64,000 bases of DNA from an uncultured Ruegeria sp. (GTDB lineage Bacteria; Pseudomonadota; Alphaproteobacteria; Rhodobacterales; Rhodobacteraceae): positions 124,001 through 188,000 of the forward strand of contig NZ_CANMFF010000001.1 in the NCBI RefSeq assembly GCF_947497005.1. Direction: 5' to 3'. How positions within the stretch are numbered: position 1 is the first letter of the stretch; each line of letters begins with the position of its first letter. The notes beneath the pieces are model-generated. The model was not told where the DNA came from, made no database searches, and saw only the letters and a program-made list of their open reading frames with translations. Shown piece by piece: positions 56,375-64,000 of this stretch. The translations under genes and the position numbers were made by a program.

Positions 56375-57349
56375 TCAGGCCATCCTTTCAACCGAGAGGC
56401 GGGCAAGATTTGTAAGCGAGTCGCGCAGCACATGATCGCCAAGTCCGGCGATGACCGTTACGGCTGCTGCGGATTTGTCCCGTGCCAACTTCGCGGTCGC
56501 TTCGACCGCGCCCGAGGTTCGAACGATGTCCACGGCGCGCGCGATATCGGCGTCTTGCATATTGGCCAATGTCAAACTCGCGCGCAATTCGTCCGCTGCC
56601 TTCCCGTTCTGGCCCAGACAGATGAGCACAGGCATTGTATAGGCCCCTTCGCGCAGATCGGACGCAGACCCTTTACCCAGCTCTGCGCTGCTTGCAATGT
56701 AGTCCAGAACATCGTCGCGCAGTTGAAACGCAAGGCCGAGATTCTTCGAATATGCGATCAATGCGTCACGGTCGCGATCACTTACGTCCCCCAGCATTGC
56801 TCCCAGCGATGCGGCGAGAATAAACAATTCGGCCGTCTTGCCTTCCAGCATTTCCAGATGCTCTTCGATGAGCCAGTCGGCGTTATAGGCATTTTCTGCT
56901 TCGCGCAGCTGACCAAGACAAAGCGCAGCGCAGTGTTCGCCCGCCAGTTCAGCGGCTTTGGGGCTGATTGAATCCAGCATTGTTACTGCGCGGGCCAGAA
57001 TGAATGTTCCGGCAAAGCTGGCGATAGGCGAAGACCAGCGGCAGTTCACGCTTTCAGTGCCGCGCCGAAGCTCGGCCCGGTCCATTACGTCGTCATGATA
57101 GAGCGAGGCAACATGGATCATTTCGACCGCGGCTGCCGCCTGAATTGCCTGTTTGCGGCCTTCTTCGTCGGCGAGGCCGCGCGCTGTAAGCAACAGCAGA
57201 ATAGGCCGCAGCCGTTTCCCGCCAGCACCAATAAGCCAGCGGACTATGTCCTCGAACCCTGGCCGGTCCGAAGCGACAGCATCCAACATGGACGCTTCGA
57301 CTTGGGGTATCGTGGCCCGGATCTGTTCGTCTTTCAACCAGTCAGACAT
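56375..57349 (-). CDS. Polyprenyl (farnesyl/geranylgeranyl) diphosphate synthase
   Basis: A 324-residue trans-isoprenyl diphosphate synthase. Both aspartate-rich motifs are intact (LYHDDVMDRAELRRG and QLRDDVLDYIAS), as are GGKRLRP at the N-terminus and GKTAELF. Chain length cannot be read with confidence. The ATG at 57349 overlaps the 3' end of the SCP2-like gene by 8 bases; an in-frame start at 57496 would overlap it far more. It supplies prenyl diphosphates, presumably for the reductase fusion downstream. Confidence 0.9.
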   Translation of the reverse strand: MSDWLKDEQIRATIPQVEASMLDAVASDRPGFEDIVRWLIGAGGKRLRPILLLLTARGLADEEGRKQAIQAAAAVEMIHVASLYHDDVMDRAELRRGTESVNCRWSSPIASFAGTFILARAVTMLDSISPKAAELAGEHCAALCLGQLREAENAYNADWLIEEHLEMLEGKTAELFILAASLGAMLGDVSDRDRDALIAYSKNLGLAFQLRDDVLDYIASSAELGKGSASDLREGAYTMPVLICLGQNGKAADELRASLTLANMQDADIARAVDIVRTSGAVEATAKLARDKSAAAVTVIAGLGDHVLRDSLTNLARLSVERMA

Positions 57350-57797
57350 CCGCAATTTTGCGGAACTGCGCCAGTGTCTTGTGCAAGCGCTTCGATTTGA
57401 GGGCCGCTTCGGAGTTCCTGATGAAGCTGTCGTAGCCCTCGTGCAACGCTTCGGATCCTGCGCGGACAACAATTTCACCTCGGTGGAAGGCATCAATTAC
57501 GGTCATCTTTCCTTCCGAGATTGCAACAAGAGCTTCCGGAGAGATCGCGCCGACGCCACGGTCCTTCCCTTTGCTCTTTTGGTTCGGGTTGATGTGAACT
57601 TCGCCGCTCATGACCGAGACTTCGACTGACCCCATACCGAAAACACCGACCGTCGCTCTGGCCCCGTCATACTGTTTGACCAGTTCGGCATATTCCTTTT
57701 TGGCATCCGCCTTGAAACCCGCAAGAGCATCTTCGGCCAGTTTTTCGACCGCCTTGGCACCTTCTTCCGGTTGCATCCGCTGTTTATAGTCTGCCAC
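57342..57797 (-). CDS. SCP2-like sterol/lipid-binding domain protein
   Basis: A 151-residue soluble protein without signal peptide. The C-terminal half, ISPEALVAISEGKMTVIDAFHRGEIVVRAGSEAL in overlapping short motifs, matches the SCP-2 sterol-transfer fold, where this part lines a hydrophobic cavity. In an operon with a prenyl synthase and a prenyl reductase it may bind a terpenoid or lipid intermediate. The match is by pattern and length, not by search. Confidence 0.62.
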   Translation of the reverse strand: MADYKQRMQPEEGAKAVEKLAEDALAGFKADAKKEYAELVKQYDGARATVGVFGMGSVEVSVMSGEVHINPNQKSKGKDRGVGAISPEALVAISEGKMTVIDAFHRGEIVVRAGSEALHEGYDSFIRNSEAALKSKRLHKTLAQFRKIADV

Positions 57798-57827
57798 GTT
57801 CGTATCCTCCGTTCCAAATTACCTAAA

Positions 57828-59225
57828 TCAGACCGAGCCGACTGACGCGCGCGCATCCACACGTCCGGCCCCTTGTTGCGTGATCGGCGCGCCAATATCG
57901 ATGGCAGTGGCCATCAGTACTGCCTTGATGTCAGCAGGCAGCAGCGTCGGGTTCTGCTGCAGCATCAGTGCCGCGACCCCGGCGACATGGGGACAGGCCA
58001 TAGAGGTGCCGCTGGCTTCAAGATGCAGCGGATCGATCACGGTTGCGTTTCCGTTCATGTCATTGCCGGTGGCCGAACGTGACGCAACGATATCCACACC
58101 AGGAGCGGTCACATCGGGCTTGTCGCGCCCATCCGGCGTTGGTCCGGGACTGGAAAAACCAGCCATGTTGTCACTGTCGTCGCTTGCGCCGACCGTGATC
58201 ACGGACCGTGCTATGCCTGGACAGCGAATGCGTGTGTCATAGGTGCCGCAATTGTCATTGCCCTCGTTGCCAGCGGCCACCACAAAGGTCACTCCGGCAG
58301 TCGAAGCCGCGTCAGCAGCGACACATAAAACGCATGTTCCGTCTGGATCGACCCAATTTCCGTTTCGATGGGTGAAGCCCCAGGAGTTTGAAAGTACATC
58401 CATCCCATCCGCGACAGCCTGCTGGATTGCCGACACGCAGTTGGGGGCGTTCCCACTGCCGAATTGATTCAAAAGCTTGTAGTCGTGAATAACCGCCCCC
58501 GTGGCGACGCCTCGGAATGTCGCACCGTTGCTCGCGACAACGCCCGCGCAATGCGTCCCGTGCCCGTTCAGATCGCCCAACCCTTCGCCGGTAAAATCCT
58601 GTTGTGTGCCGAAATTTGCAGCAAGCTCTGGGTGTGTCTGGTCCACGCCTGTGTCCAGAACCGCGACGTCCACTTCGGCACCGGTGATCCCGCTGGCTTC
58701 AACGGCATCGGCATTGATAAGCGGACGGCTGTTATCCAGATCAATCAGGATTTGATCCTTGCAATGAGCTATCTTCAGAACATCGGCGCGCCCTGCAATA
58801 TCTGTCAGGCGCTGGTCATCGGCCCAGACCACCAGGCTGTGGTTCAGCCAAAACGTCTTCTCGACCTCGATTTCACGCTCTCCAAAGCTCTTGGCGATCT
58901 TTCCCACCACGTCTTCGCCATTGCGGCGATGTTGCATGATCAAACGACGGCGCTGACGCCGGTCGAACGGACGTGGTGCTCGATCAGGTGATGTCCTGCC
59001 ATTGCGCAGCAAGACCAGCACACGATGCCGGGGAAGCTGGGCGGTTTCGGTATGGCCAAGCAAAGCGTTCAGGCGCGTTTCCTTTCTGTTGGCCAAAAGG
59101 TCGCGCAGAATAATGCTATCCATTTTTGAGATGGACTCACTGCCAAACTCAGCGCGAAGCTCCTCGATTTCACGACGTTCCGCTCTCTCGAAGCGATCAA
59201 CGTGATCCCGGCTTAATTCGGACAT
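57828..59225 (-). CDS. Subtilisin-like S8 serine peptidase, no signal peptide
   Basis: A 465-residue subtilase. Catalytic Asp191 (VAVLDTGVDQTHPE), His222 (GHGTHCAGV), oxyanion Asn320 (VVAAGNEGN) and Ser408 (GTSMACPHVAGVAAL) are present. Residues about 65-165 look like an I9-type propeptide. No signal peptide or membrane anchor is visible, so it is cytoplasmic or exported by another route. AGGAG precedes the ATG at 59225, 16 bases after the giant PKD gene. Being near a lanthipeptide locus it might remove a leader, but it lies on the opposite strand. Confidence 0.9.
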   Translation of the reverse strand: MSELSRDHVDRFERAERREIEELRAEFGSESISKMDSIILRDLLANRKETRLNALLGHTETAQLPRHRVLVLLRNGRTSPDRAPRPFDRRQRRRLIMQHRRNGEDVVGKIAKSFGEREIEVEKTFWLNHSLVVWADDQRLTDIAGRADVLKIAHCKDQILIDLDNSRPLINADAVEASGITGAEVDVAVLDTGVDQTHPELAANFGTQQDFTGEGLGDLNGHGTHCAGVVASNGATFRGVATGAVIHDYKLLNQFGSGNAPNCVSAIQQAVADGMDVLSNSWGFTHRNGNWVDPDGTCVLCVAADAASTAGVTFVVAAGNEGNDNCGTYDTRIRCPGIARSVITVGASDDSDNMAGFSSPGPTPDGRDKPDVTAPGVDIVASRSATGNDMNGNATVIDPLHLEASGTSMACPHVAGVAALMLQQNPTLLPADIKAVLMATAIDIGAPITQQGAGRVDARASVGSV

Positions 59226-59241
59226 TTTGTGCTCCTTTAGA

Positions 59242-62200
59242 TCATGGTTTTATGGGGTTTTCAGGAATGGCCTGACGCATAGTGGAATGGCTGATCATCA
59301 CGACAGAGGCGTCATTGGCGATTGTCGCAATGGCTCCGGGCGAAAGCTCAACGGCGATGCTGTCAATAAGCCAGAGTTCAGTGACCCCGGTGCCGCCCAG
59401 ATTTTCAAGCGTTTCGACCAGAGACTGCGTGCGTCGACGGAAGTAATCTTCGCGAGCCTTCGTTTCGGCACGCCGGAAAGCAGGCGCATCGCGACCCGTG
59501 TCTGACACCAGACGCAAGATGACTTGCACTGCATCCTGATCATGGCTGTCTCGTACGGCTTTCACCAGTTTGGATTGAAGCTGCGTGTCCAGCTTGCCCC
59601 ACGCAGTCTCGGACAGGCCAAACGGATGAGGGCTGTTGGTTCCGGTCACGGTTCCATCCTCCTCGGTCATCCCCGCAGTGAACATAGCCGGTGCGACAGC
59701 GCGGTCGAAACGCGGATTCACGACAATGCCGGGTCCGGGTACAGGTTCAGCCGAAGGCGTGCTACGGGGCTGTTCCGGCCGGAAGCAAAGTTCGATCAAT
59801 GCTGCTTCCTGCGCCCGCATGACAAGGGTCACTATACCGTTCGCCTGAATCTCTATGATCTGTACGCCCTGCTGCTGGGTTCCCGTCTGAGAGGTCAGGA
59901 CCGTGCCAGCCGCATCTAGTGCAAAAATCGTTATAGGCTTTCCGCCACCAAAGCTCACCTTGAGGCGCACCCAATCAGCGGCGACTGGCAGATGAGCAAA
60001 AACACCGGCAATGGGAAGCATCAGTTTGGGTGTGCCTTGCGGCTGAAAACCGCCAATGATCTGCAGAACACTGCCCTTGGCTGGCAAGAACCGGACACCG
60101 CCGACGTTCAAAACCGGATGGCGCGAAGGCCCTTTCTGACCTCGGAAGTCGATGCAGCGTTCGCGTGGGGGGATTTCCGGATCAGGTTTCGGCTCGTCCG
60201 GGCAATGCGGTTGGATGGCAATGAACGCACAATCATCGATGTATCCAAGCACATCGCTACGTGGATCATCGCCGCTAAACTCAAGAAATACCGTTACGGC
60301 CTCGGCTTCAGCCGTTACACGGCCGCGCAATTGTCGCCAGGCACCATCCAGATCGCCTGTCCACCATTCGACCCAAGGCGCCCGCGGATCATCACCACCG
60401 CGCGGGTCCAACCCAAGCGCATAGCCGCCTGCACTGCGGGCCTCTGTTGTGAACCAACATGAGAACTCGTAATCCCATCCCGGGTTTGTGCCCAGCGATT
60501 GCCAGACACCAACGCGAAGGCCACGTTGCGCAGTGACCCTTTGAGACCTGTCACCGGTTCGGACGATGCAACCTTCGCAGTCAAAGGCATCGGCGGGAAT
60601 CGGGGCCAATTGCGGAATGGGGTTACCCTTACCAGCGTGGAAAGCAGCCAAATCGGTTAACCAGGCATAAGGTGTCCAGAAACGGCCAACATTACCCGCT
60701 GGCAGCGAACGGAAACCGTCTTCGAAGCCCGGGTTCAACAAATGTACGACACGGACGGTCAGGTCGTCCTGACCAAAGTCACCGTCGTCATCCATGACTG
60801 AGCAGATGGCCCGGAAGTCACCACATTTGTCATAGATATGCGAGGCGGTCGCCGTACCTTCGGCCGCAGGCGGTTCGTTTGTTTCTTCGATCAGGGCAGT
60901 GCGTGGTTCGCTGCAATCGCCGAAATCCCACTTGGCTGTATGTGTATCGCACCAGCCGGGATCCCGGAAATCAGCGACAAGCGTGATCGGTGTGCAGACA
61001 TAGGCAAAAAGATCCGGGCCTGCTTCGACTTCGGGCGGGACATTGGTGACGGTGACATGCAAGGTATCGACCGCCTCGCCACCATTGACGTCGCGAATTC
61101 GCACTGTGACGGTGTATTCGCCATTGTCACACCAAGCGTGGGTCACGGTAGAGGTACCTATCGCCTCGGGAGGTGTATTCGCTTCGGAAATCACACCCGG
61201 TTTCGGCGCGTGGTGATCGCCGAAGTACCACATGGATTCGTGCGTGTCGGGGTATTCGACATCTCTGAACCGCGCGACCAGCGTAACCTCTTCGCCCTCT
61301 TGCACCGTAAGATCCGGTCCGGCGTCCACGGTTGGTGGTACGTTTTCAACCGTTACAAGCGAGAAACTGCGGCTGCGCGCGCCACCCGGCTGGTTGATCA
61401 TCAGCGCGTGTTTGGCGGTGTAAACACCGCTGGCTGCATAGACATGTTGGATCGAAGGCAAGACCGCAGCCGGAGTTCCGTCACCCGGCAGCCATTCGTA
61501 ACCGGCGTCAGGATGTTCGTTCACAGCCGACAGCGACATGGATGAAGCGGCTGCGCCTGACCGCGCGCCACCCGAGTCCGCCGGAACGACATCGGTGTCT
61601 TCACAACTGCTTATGACCGTGAAATCTCCGGCAATTTCAAGACCGTCTGTATCAATGATGATCGGGTCCGAGAAAACCGCTTCGACCCGTCCGATCCGGG
61701 CAAGGTTTTCGGGCCAGCCGGTGATACCTGTAACCGTATTCGTAATTTCATCTGAAAGGATTTCGCTGCCCATGCTCTCGGCTATGCCGCGAACGACAAG
61801 TGCCACGATTACAACGACCAGCGCGCCCAGAATTCCGAAAGCGCCGAACGACAGTATCGCAGCGATTGCAGTCAGCACCCAAAGCAACACAGACTCTTCG
61901 GGATCAACATCGCTGTCGATTTCAAAGTGATCCATTTGCTGCCCGCCGATTGGGCCCAGCGAGCCGTTCGGCTGCCAACGTAAACCGACATCGTTGAAAA
62001 AGTCGGCATCCACATCAATGCTGCCAAGGATCGCGTCTACAACCGTCACTTCGCCGGATATTCGGATCGCCCCTGCCCTGAGGCTGACGTCCAGATCAGT
62101 CAGTCGAACTTCGCGACCGTCAGGCGTAAAGGTCTTCGGAAGATCATCATCCGACAATTCGGCTTCTTCGCGGGCCGTTTCAATCGACGCTTCGACCTGG

Positions 62201-63489
62201 GCCGCGCTGATGGCAATTGCAAAATCCCGGTCGGCCGGGATGAAATTGGCAAGGCCGCCTACGTCTCCACTGCCATCGTCATTCAAGGCGATAGCCAGAA
62301 ACTCATTTGTCACGCCGACGGTGATGCTATCGACTTGAAACTCTTCGTCTGTCGCCTCCGGCCCCCAGATGTAGACGAAGTCACGCGCTTCCAGGTCCTG
62401 GTGAAAGAAGTCGCCGATGAACTCCTCAATTTCGGCTACTGTCGGGGCAGCGATTGCAATCTCGCCTATGCCACTGGCCAGTTCCTGTCCACGCGACATC
62501 AACTCGTCGGTAATCTGTGCATCGAGGTCAATCGCGACCAGTGGGATCGCCGCAAGCTGATCGCGGTTGTCGATGTAATTGTCACCCTCTGGTCCATATT
62601 CCGGACCAGCCGGATCGATTGCGTCCACGGTAACGGTCGCTGCATTCAAATCTGTGCGGAATTCCGAGCCAACCCGACTGAAAGGGGCAGTAATGTTGAT
62701 CCGCGTTTCGATACCCATCGGATCCTGCGGGTCGAAGAACAATTGGACCGTCGGGCCAACAATAATGTTGAACATCCGCAGATAGATCGGCAGCGAAATC
62801 GTTATGTTACCGCCGGACACGGTCGTTACAATGTCATGCGCCACATCCGTGTCGTCATTGAAGATTTCGGCGTGGACATCAGTGGTCAACGCTCCGAAGG
62901 CAAATGGCAGTTCGGTCTCATCGATGACATGGGGTATGGAGGGAAAGACCGGGTCAATCGGACCGCCGGGACCGCCGTTTTCATAAGCCTTGTCCACGAA
63001 TTCAGTTGCATACAACTCGATGTTGGCGGCAATCGGGTCGCCGCTGGTCAGCGTGGCGGAAACCTGGCTGCGCGGCAGACCATCCAATAACCAGCCAACA
63101 TCCTGGCGCCCCGGAATCAGACCGATAGGCGCCGCCGCACCAAGGTCGGCTGTCATTGTCAGCATCTGTGCAGATGGAACCGGTGGGTTTTCAATCTCGA
63201 TCTGGATCAGAACGCCAAGCTGTATTTCCGCTCCGGTGATGTCCGGACGCAAGCTTGCGTCCAACTGGTCTTCGGGGATCTGAACCGATCCGTCCGCTAC
63301 AACGAAGCCACCAAAACTTTCGCCTGCAGGAACATCCATGAATTCGGGAATACGGCCTTCATCGCCGGGGTCTTCTTCATCGCCGGGGTCTTCGTCGCAT
63401 TCCGCGGACTTCCAAGCCCCTCGAATAACTTTTCGCAGGACCTCTTCAGAGGCTTCGACGACAACTTCATATCCTCTTGTATTTGCCAT
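59242..63489 (-). CDS. Giant PKD-domain protein with C-terminal protease-propeptide-like domain
   Basis: A 1415-residue acidic protein without an obvious signal peptide. One hydrophobic segment near residues 530-560 (AAILSFGAFGILGALVVVIV) may span or insert into a membrane. Residues about 660-920 contain three PKD-type beta domains (VDAGPDLTVQEGEEVTL, HAWCDNGEYTVTVRIRD, SHIYDKCGDFRAICSV). Residues about 920-1100 resemble a carbohydrate-binding or jelly-roll module. The final 100 residues (VQVILRLVSDTGRD, LVETLENLGGTGVTELWLIDSIAVEL) resemble a subtilase propeptide. It is directly followed by the S8 gene, so the tail could act as its chaperone or inhibitor. Function is unknown. Confidence 0.7.
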   Translation of the reverse strand: MANTRGYEVVVEASEEVLRKVIRGAWKSAECDEDPGDEEDPGDEGRIPEFMDVPAGESFGGFVVADGSVQIPEDQLDASLRPDITGAEIQLGVLIQIEIENPPVPSAQMLTMTADLGAAAPIGLIPGRQDVGWLLDGLPRSQVSATLTSGDPIAANIELYATEFVDKAYENGGPGGPIDPVFPSIPHVIDETELPFAFGALTTDVHAEIFNDDTDVAHDIVTTVSGGNITISLPIYLRMFNIIVGPTVQLFFDPQDPMGIETRINITAPFSRVGSEFRTDLNAATVTVDAIDPAGPEYGPEGDNYIDNRDQLAAIPLVAIDLDAQITDELMSRGQELASGIGEIAIAAPTVAEIEEFIGDFFHQDLEARDFVYIWGPEATDEEFQVDSITVGVTNEFLAIALNDDGSGDVGGLANFIPADRDFAIAISAAQVEASIETAREEAELSDDDLPKTFTPDGREVRLTDLDVSLRAGAIRISGEVTVVDAILGSIDVDADFFNDVGLRWQPNGSLGPIGGQQMDHFEIDSDVDPEESVLLWVLTAIAAILSFGAFGILGALVVVIVALVVRGIAESMGSEILSDEITNTVTGITGWPENLARIGRVEAVFSDPIIIDTDGLEIAGDFTVISSCEDTDVVPADSGGARSGAAASSMSLSAVNEHPDAGYEWLPGDGTPAAVLPSIQHVYAASGVYTAKHALMINQPGGARSRSFSLVTVENVPPTVDAGPDLTVQEGEEVTLVARFRDVEYPDTHESMWYFGDHHAPKPGVISEANTPPEAIGTSTVTHAWCDNGEYTVTVRIRDVNGGEAVDTLHVTVTNVPPEVEAGPDLFAYVCTPITLVADFRDPGWCDTHTAKWDFGDCSEPRTALIEETNEPPAAEGTATASHIYDKCGDFRAICSVMDDDGDFGQDDLTVRVVHLLNPGFEDGFRSLPAGNVGRFWTPYAWLTDLAAFHAGKGNPIPQLAPIPADAFDCEGCIVRTGDRSQRVTAQRGLRVGVWQSLGTNPGWDYEFSCWFTTEARSAGGYALGLDPRGGDDPRAPWVEWWTGDLDGAWRQLRGRVTAEAEAVTVFLEFSGDDPRSDVLGYIDDCAFIAIQPHCPDEPKPDPEIPPRERCIDFRGQKGPSRHPVLNVGGVRFLPAKGSVLQIIGGFQPQGTPKLMLPIAGVFAHLPVAADWVRLKVSFGGGKPITIFALDAAGTVLTSQTGTQQQGVQIIEIQANGIVTLVMRAQEAALIELCFRPEQPRSTPSAEPVPGPGIVVNPRFDRAVAPAMFTAGMTEEDGTVTGTNSPHPFGLSETAWGKLDTQLQSKLVKAVRDSHDQDAVQVILRLVSDTGRDAPAFRRAETKAREDYFRRRTQSLVETLENLGGTGVTELWLIDSIAVELSPGAIATIANDASVVMISHSTMRQAIPENPIKP

Positions 63490-63538
63490 CCTGACGTCCT
63501 CGGTCTATCGGCGCGATAGAAATCGCGCCCGGGTGTCT

Positions 63539-64000
63539 TCAAGCAGTGCCGGTGACAACGGCGCGGGGCGTGATATTGGCAAGCCTACGTTTTCCGGATC
63601 GCACGGCATGATAAAGCGACGCGGGCGCGAAGCGCGGTGCCGTAGCATCAAGTTGCCTGTAGGCAAGCAAAGGAGAGATGATCTTGTGGGCCGAGCCCAG
63701 AACTTCCAGTGGGTCGGAAATCTTCACAGTACCGATCAGGCTTGGGTCCCGCTTCGCGACGGATTTGCCCTTGGCTTTCACAGGAAACTGGCCGGCAACC
63801 TTGGATGCCTTAACCCTCGCAATTTTCTTTTTGGGAGCTGAAGAATGTACTACGCGCACCGGCACCAGCAAGGGTGACAGGTCAGGACGTTTTGAAATAC
63901 CCTCGTCCAGTTTCAATTCGTCGAAGAGAACCTCAGCAAGATCGTGTTCTTGGCCGGGGTCGAATTCACGCTTTGCCGCCGCGAAAATCTTTTTTCGCAA
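63539..64000 (-). CDS. Hypothetical basic protein, 5' end beyond window
   Basis: At least 153 residues are encoded up to the right edge, where no certain start is visible. The middle is rich in Lys and Ala (PKKKIARVKASKVAGQFPVKAKGKSVAKRD), suggesting a flexible or nucleic-acid-like segment; no domain is recognised. It lies 49 bases upstream of the PKD gene on the same strand and is probably in the same operon. Confidence 0.6.
   Translation of the reverse strand: MRKKIFAAAKREFDPGQEHDLAEVLFDELKLDEGISKRPDLSPLLVPVRVVHSSAPKKKIARVKASKVAGQFPVKAKGKSVAKRDPSLIGTVKISDPLEVLGSAHKIISPLLAYRQLDATAPRFAPASLYHAVRSGKRRLANITPRAVVTGTA

Overview
The window reads as chromosomal DNA of a marine, Roseobacter-type alphaproteobacterium (Rhodobacteraceae). 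That is an inference from gene content: a Rhizobium-type glycerol ABC transporter, a xylFHGA locus with a ROK regulator, glxBCD-type glutamate-synthase-like proteins, and small DUF1127/DUF6455-type proteins. Codon use is GC-rich and genes are densely packed with ATGA/TGATG overlaps. I saw no rRNA, tRNA, IS element, CRISPR array or replication origin.

Layout. (1) 1-7100, minus strand: a V-type ATPase operon in the order B-D-I-K-E-DUF2764-A, with A cut by the left edge. (2) 7345-13362, plus: a glycerol-type ABC importer (glpV-S-T-P-Q-U), followed by a BlaI-like repressor and an M56 membrane metalloprotease, then a MATE exporter on the minus strand. (3) 16471-27551: xylose catabolism. xylF-H-G-A are on the minus strand, opposite a ROK repressor gene. 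The far side holds xylB-galM and a dihaem peroxidase, plus an FG-GAP/ASPIC protein. (4) 27871-31334: a decayed FAD/GcvT demethylating dehydrogenase running into an intact Ldh_2-type reductase. (5) 31400-48999: one apparent regulon. It contains a Liv-type ABC importer, a bacterial microcompartment (BMC) operon, an FAD amine oxidoreductase, a DUF6455 protein, a class I amidotransferase, glxBCD-like proteins and a GntR/FCD regulator. The BMC operon carries BMC-P, BMC-H and BMC-T shell genes with an acylating aldehyde dehydrogenase, opine-dehydrogenase-like and malate/lactate-dehydrogenase-like enzymes, RidA and a glutamine-synthetase-like ligase. Four promoter regions in this block carry the same GTATAC-centred palindrome, and a fifth weaker copy precedes the regulator gene.

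(6) 49251-53974, plus: a compact lanthipeptide locus. A 130-residue precursor with a Cys/Ser/Thr-rich C-terminus is followed by a 1429-residue protein that joins a complete LanC cyclase (N-terminal) to a full LanB dehydratase (C-terminal). (7) 54151-64000, minus: an operon facing the lanthipeptide genes. It encodes a giant PKD-domain protein, an S8 protease, an SCP2-like lipid-binding protein, an active-looking polyprenyl diphosphate synthase, and a geranylgeranyl-reductase-like flavoprotein fused to a degenerate prenyl synthase domain.

The two most unusual systems are the LanC-LanB fusion locus and the amine/opine-type BMC regulon. For the BMC regulon the gene set suggests, as inference only, that an amine or N-substituted amino acid is handled as a gamma-glutamyl or N-alkyl-glutamate conjugate. 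The aldehyde released would then be oxidised inside the shell. A recurring architectural theme is a GC-rich hairpin directly after the substrate-binding-protein gene in three separate ABC operons.
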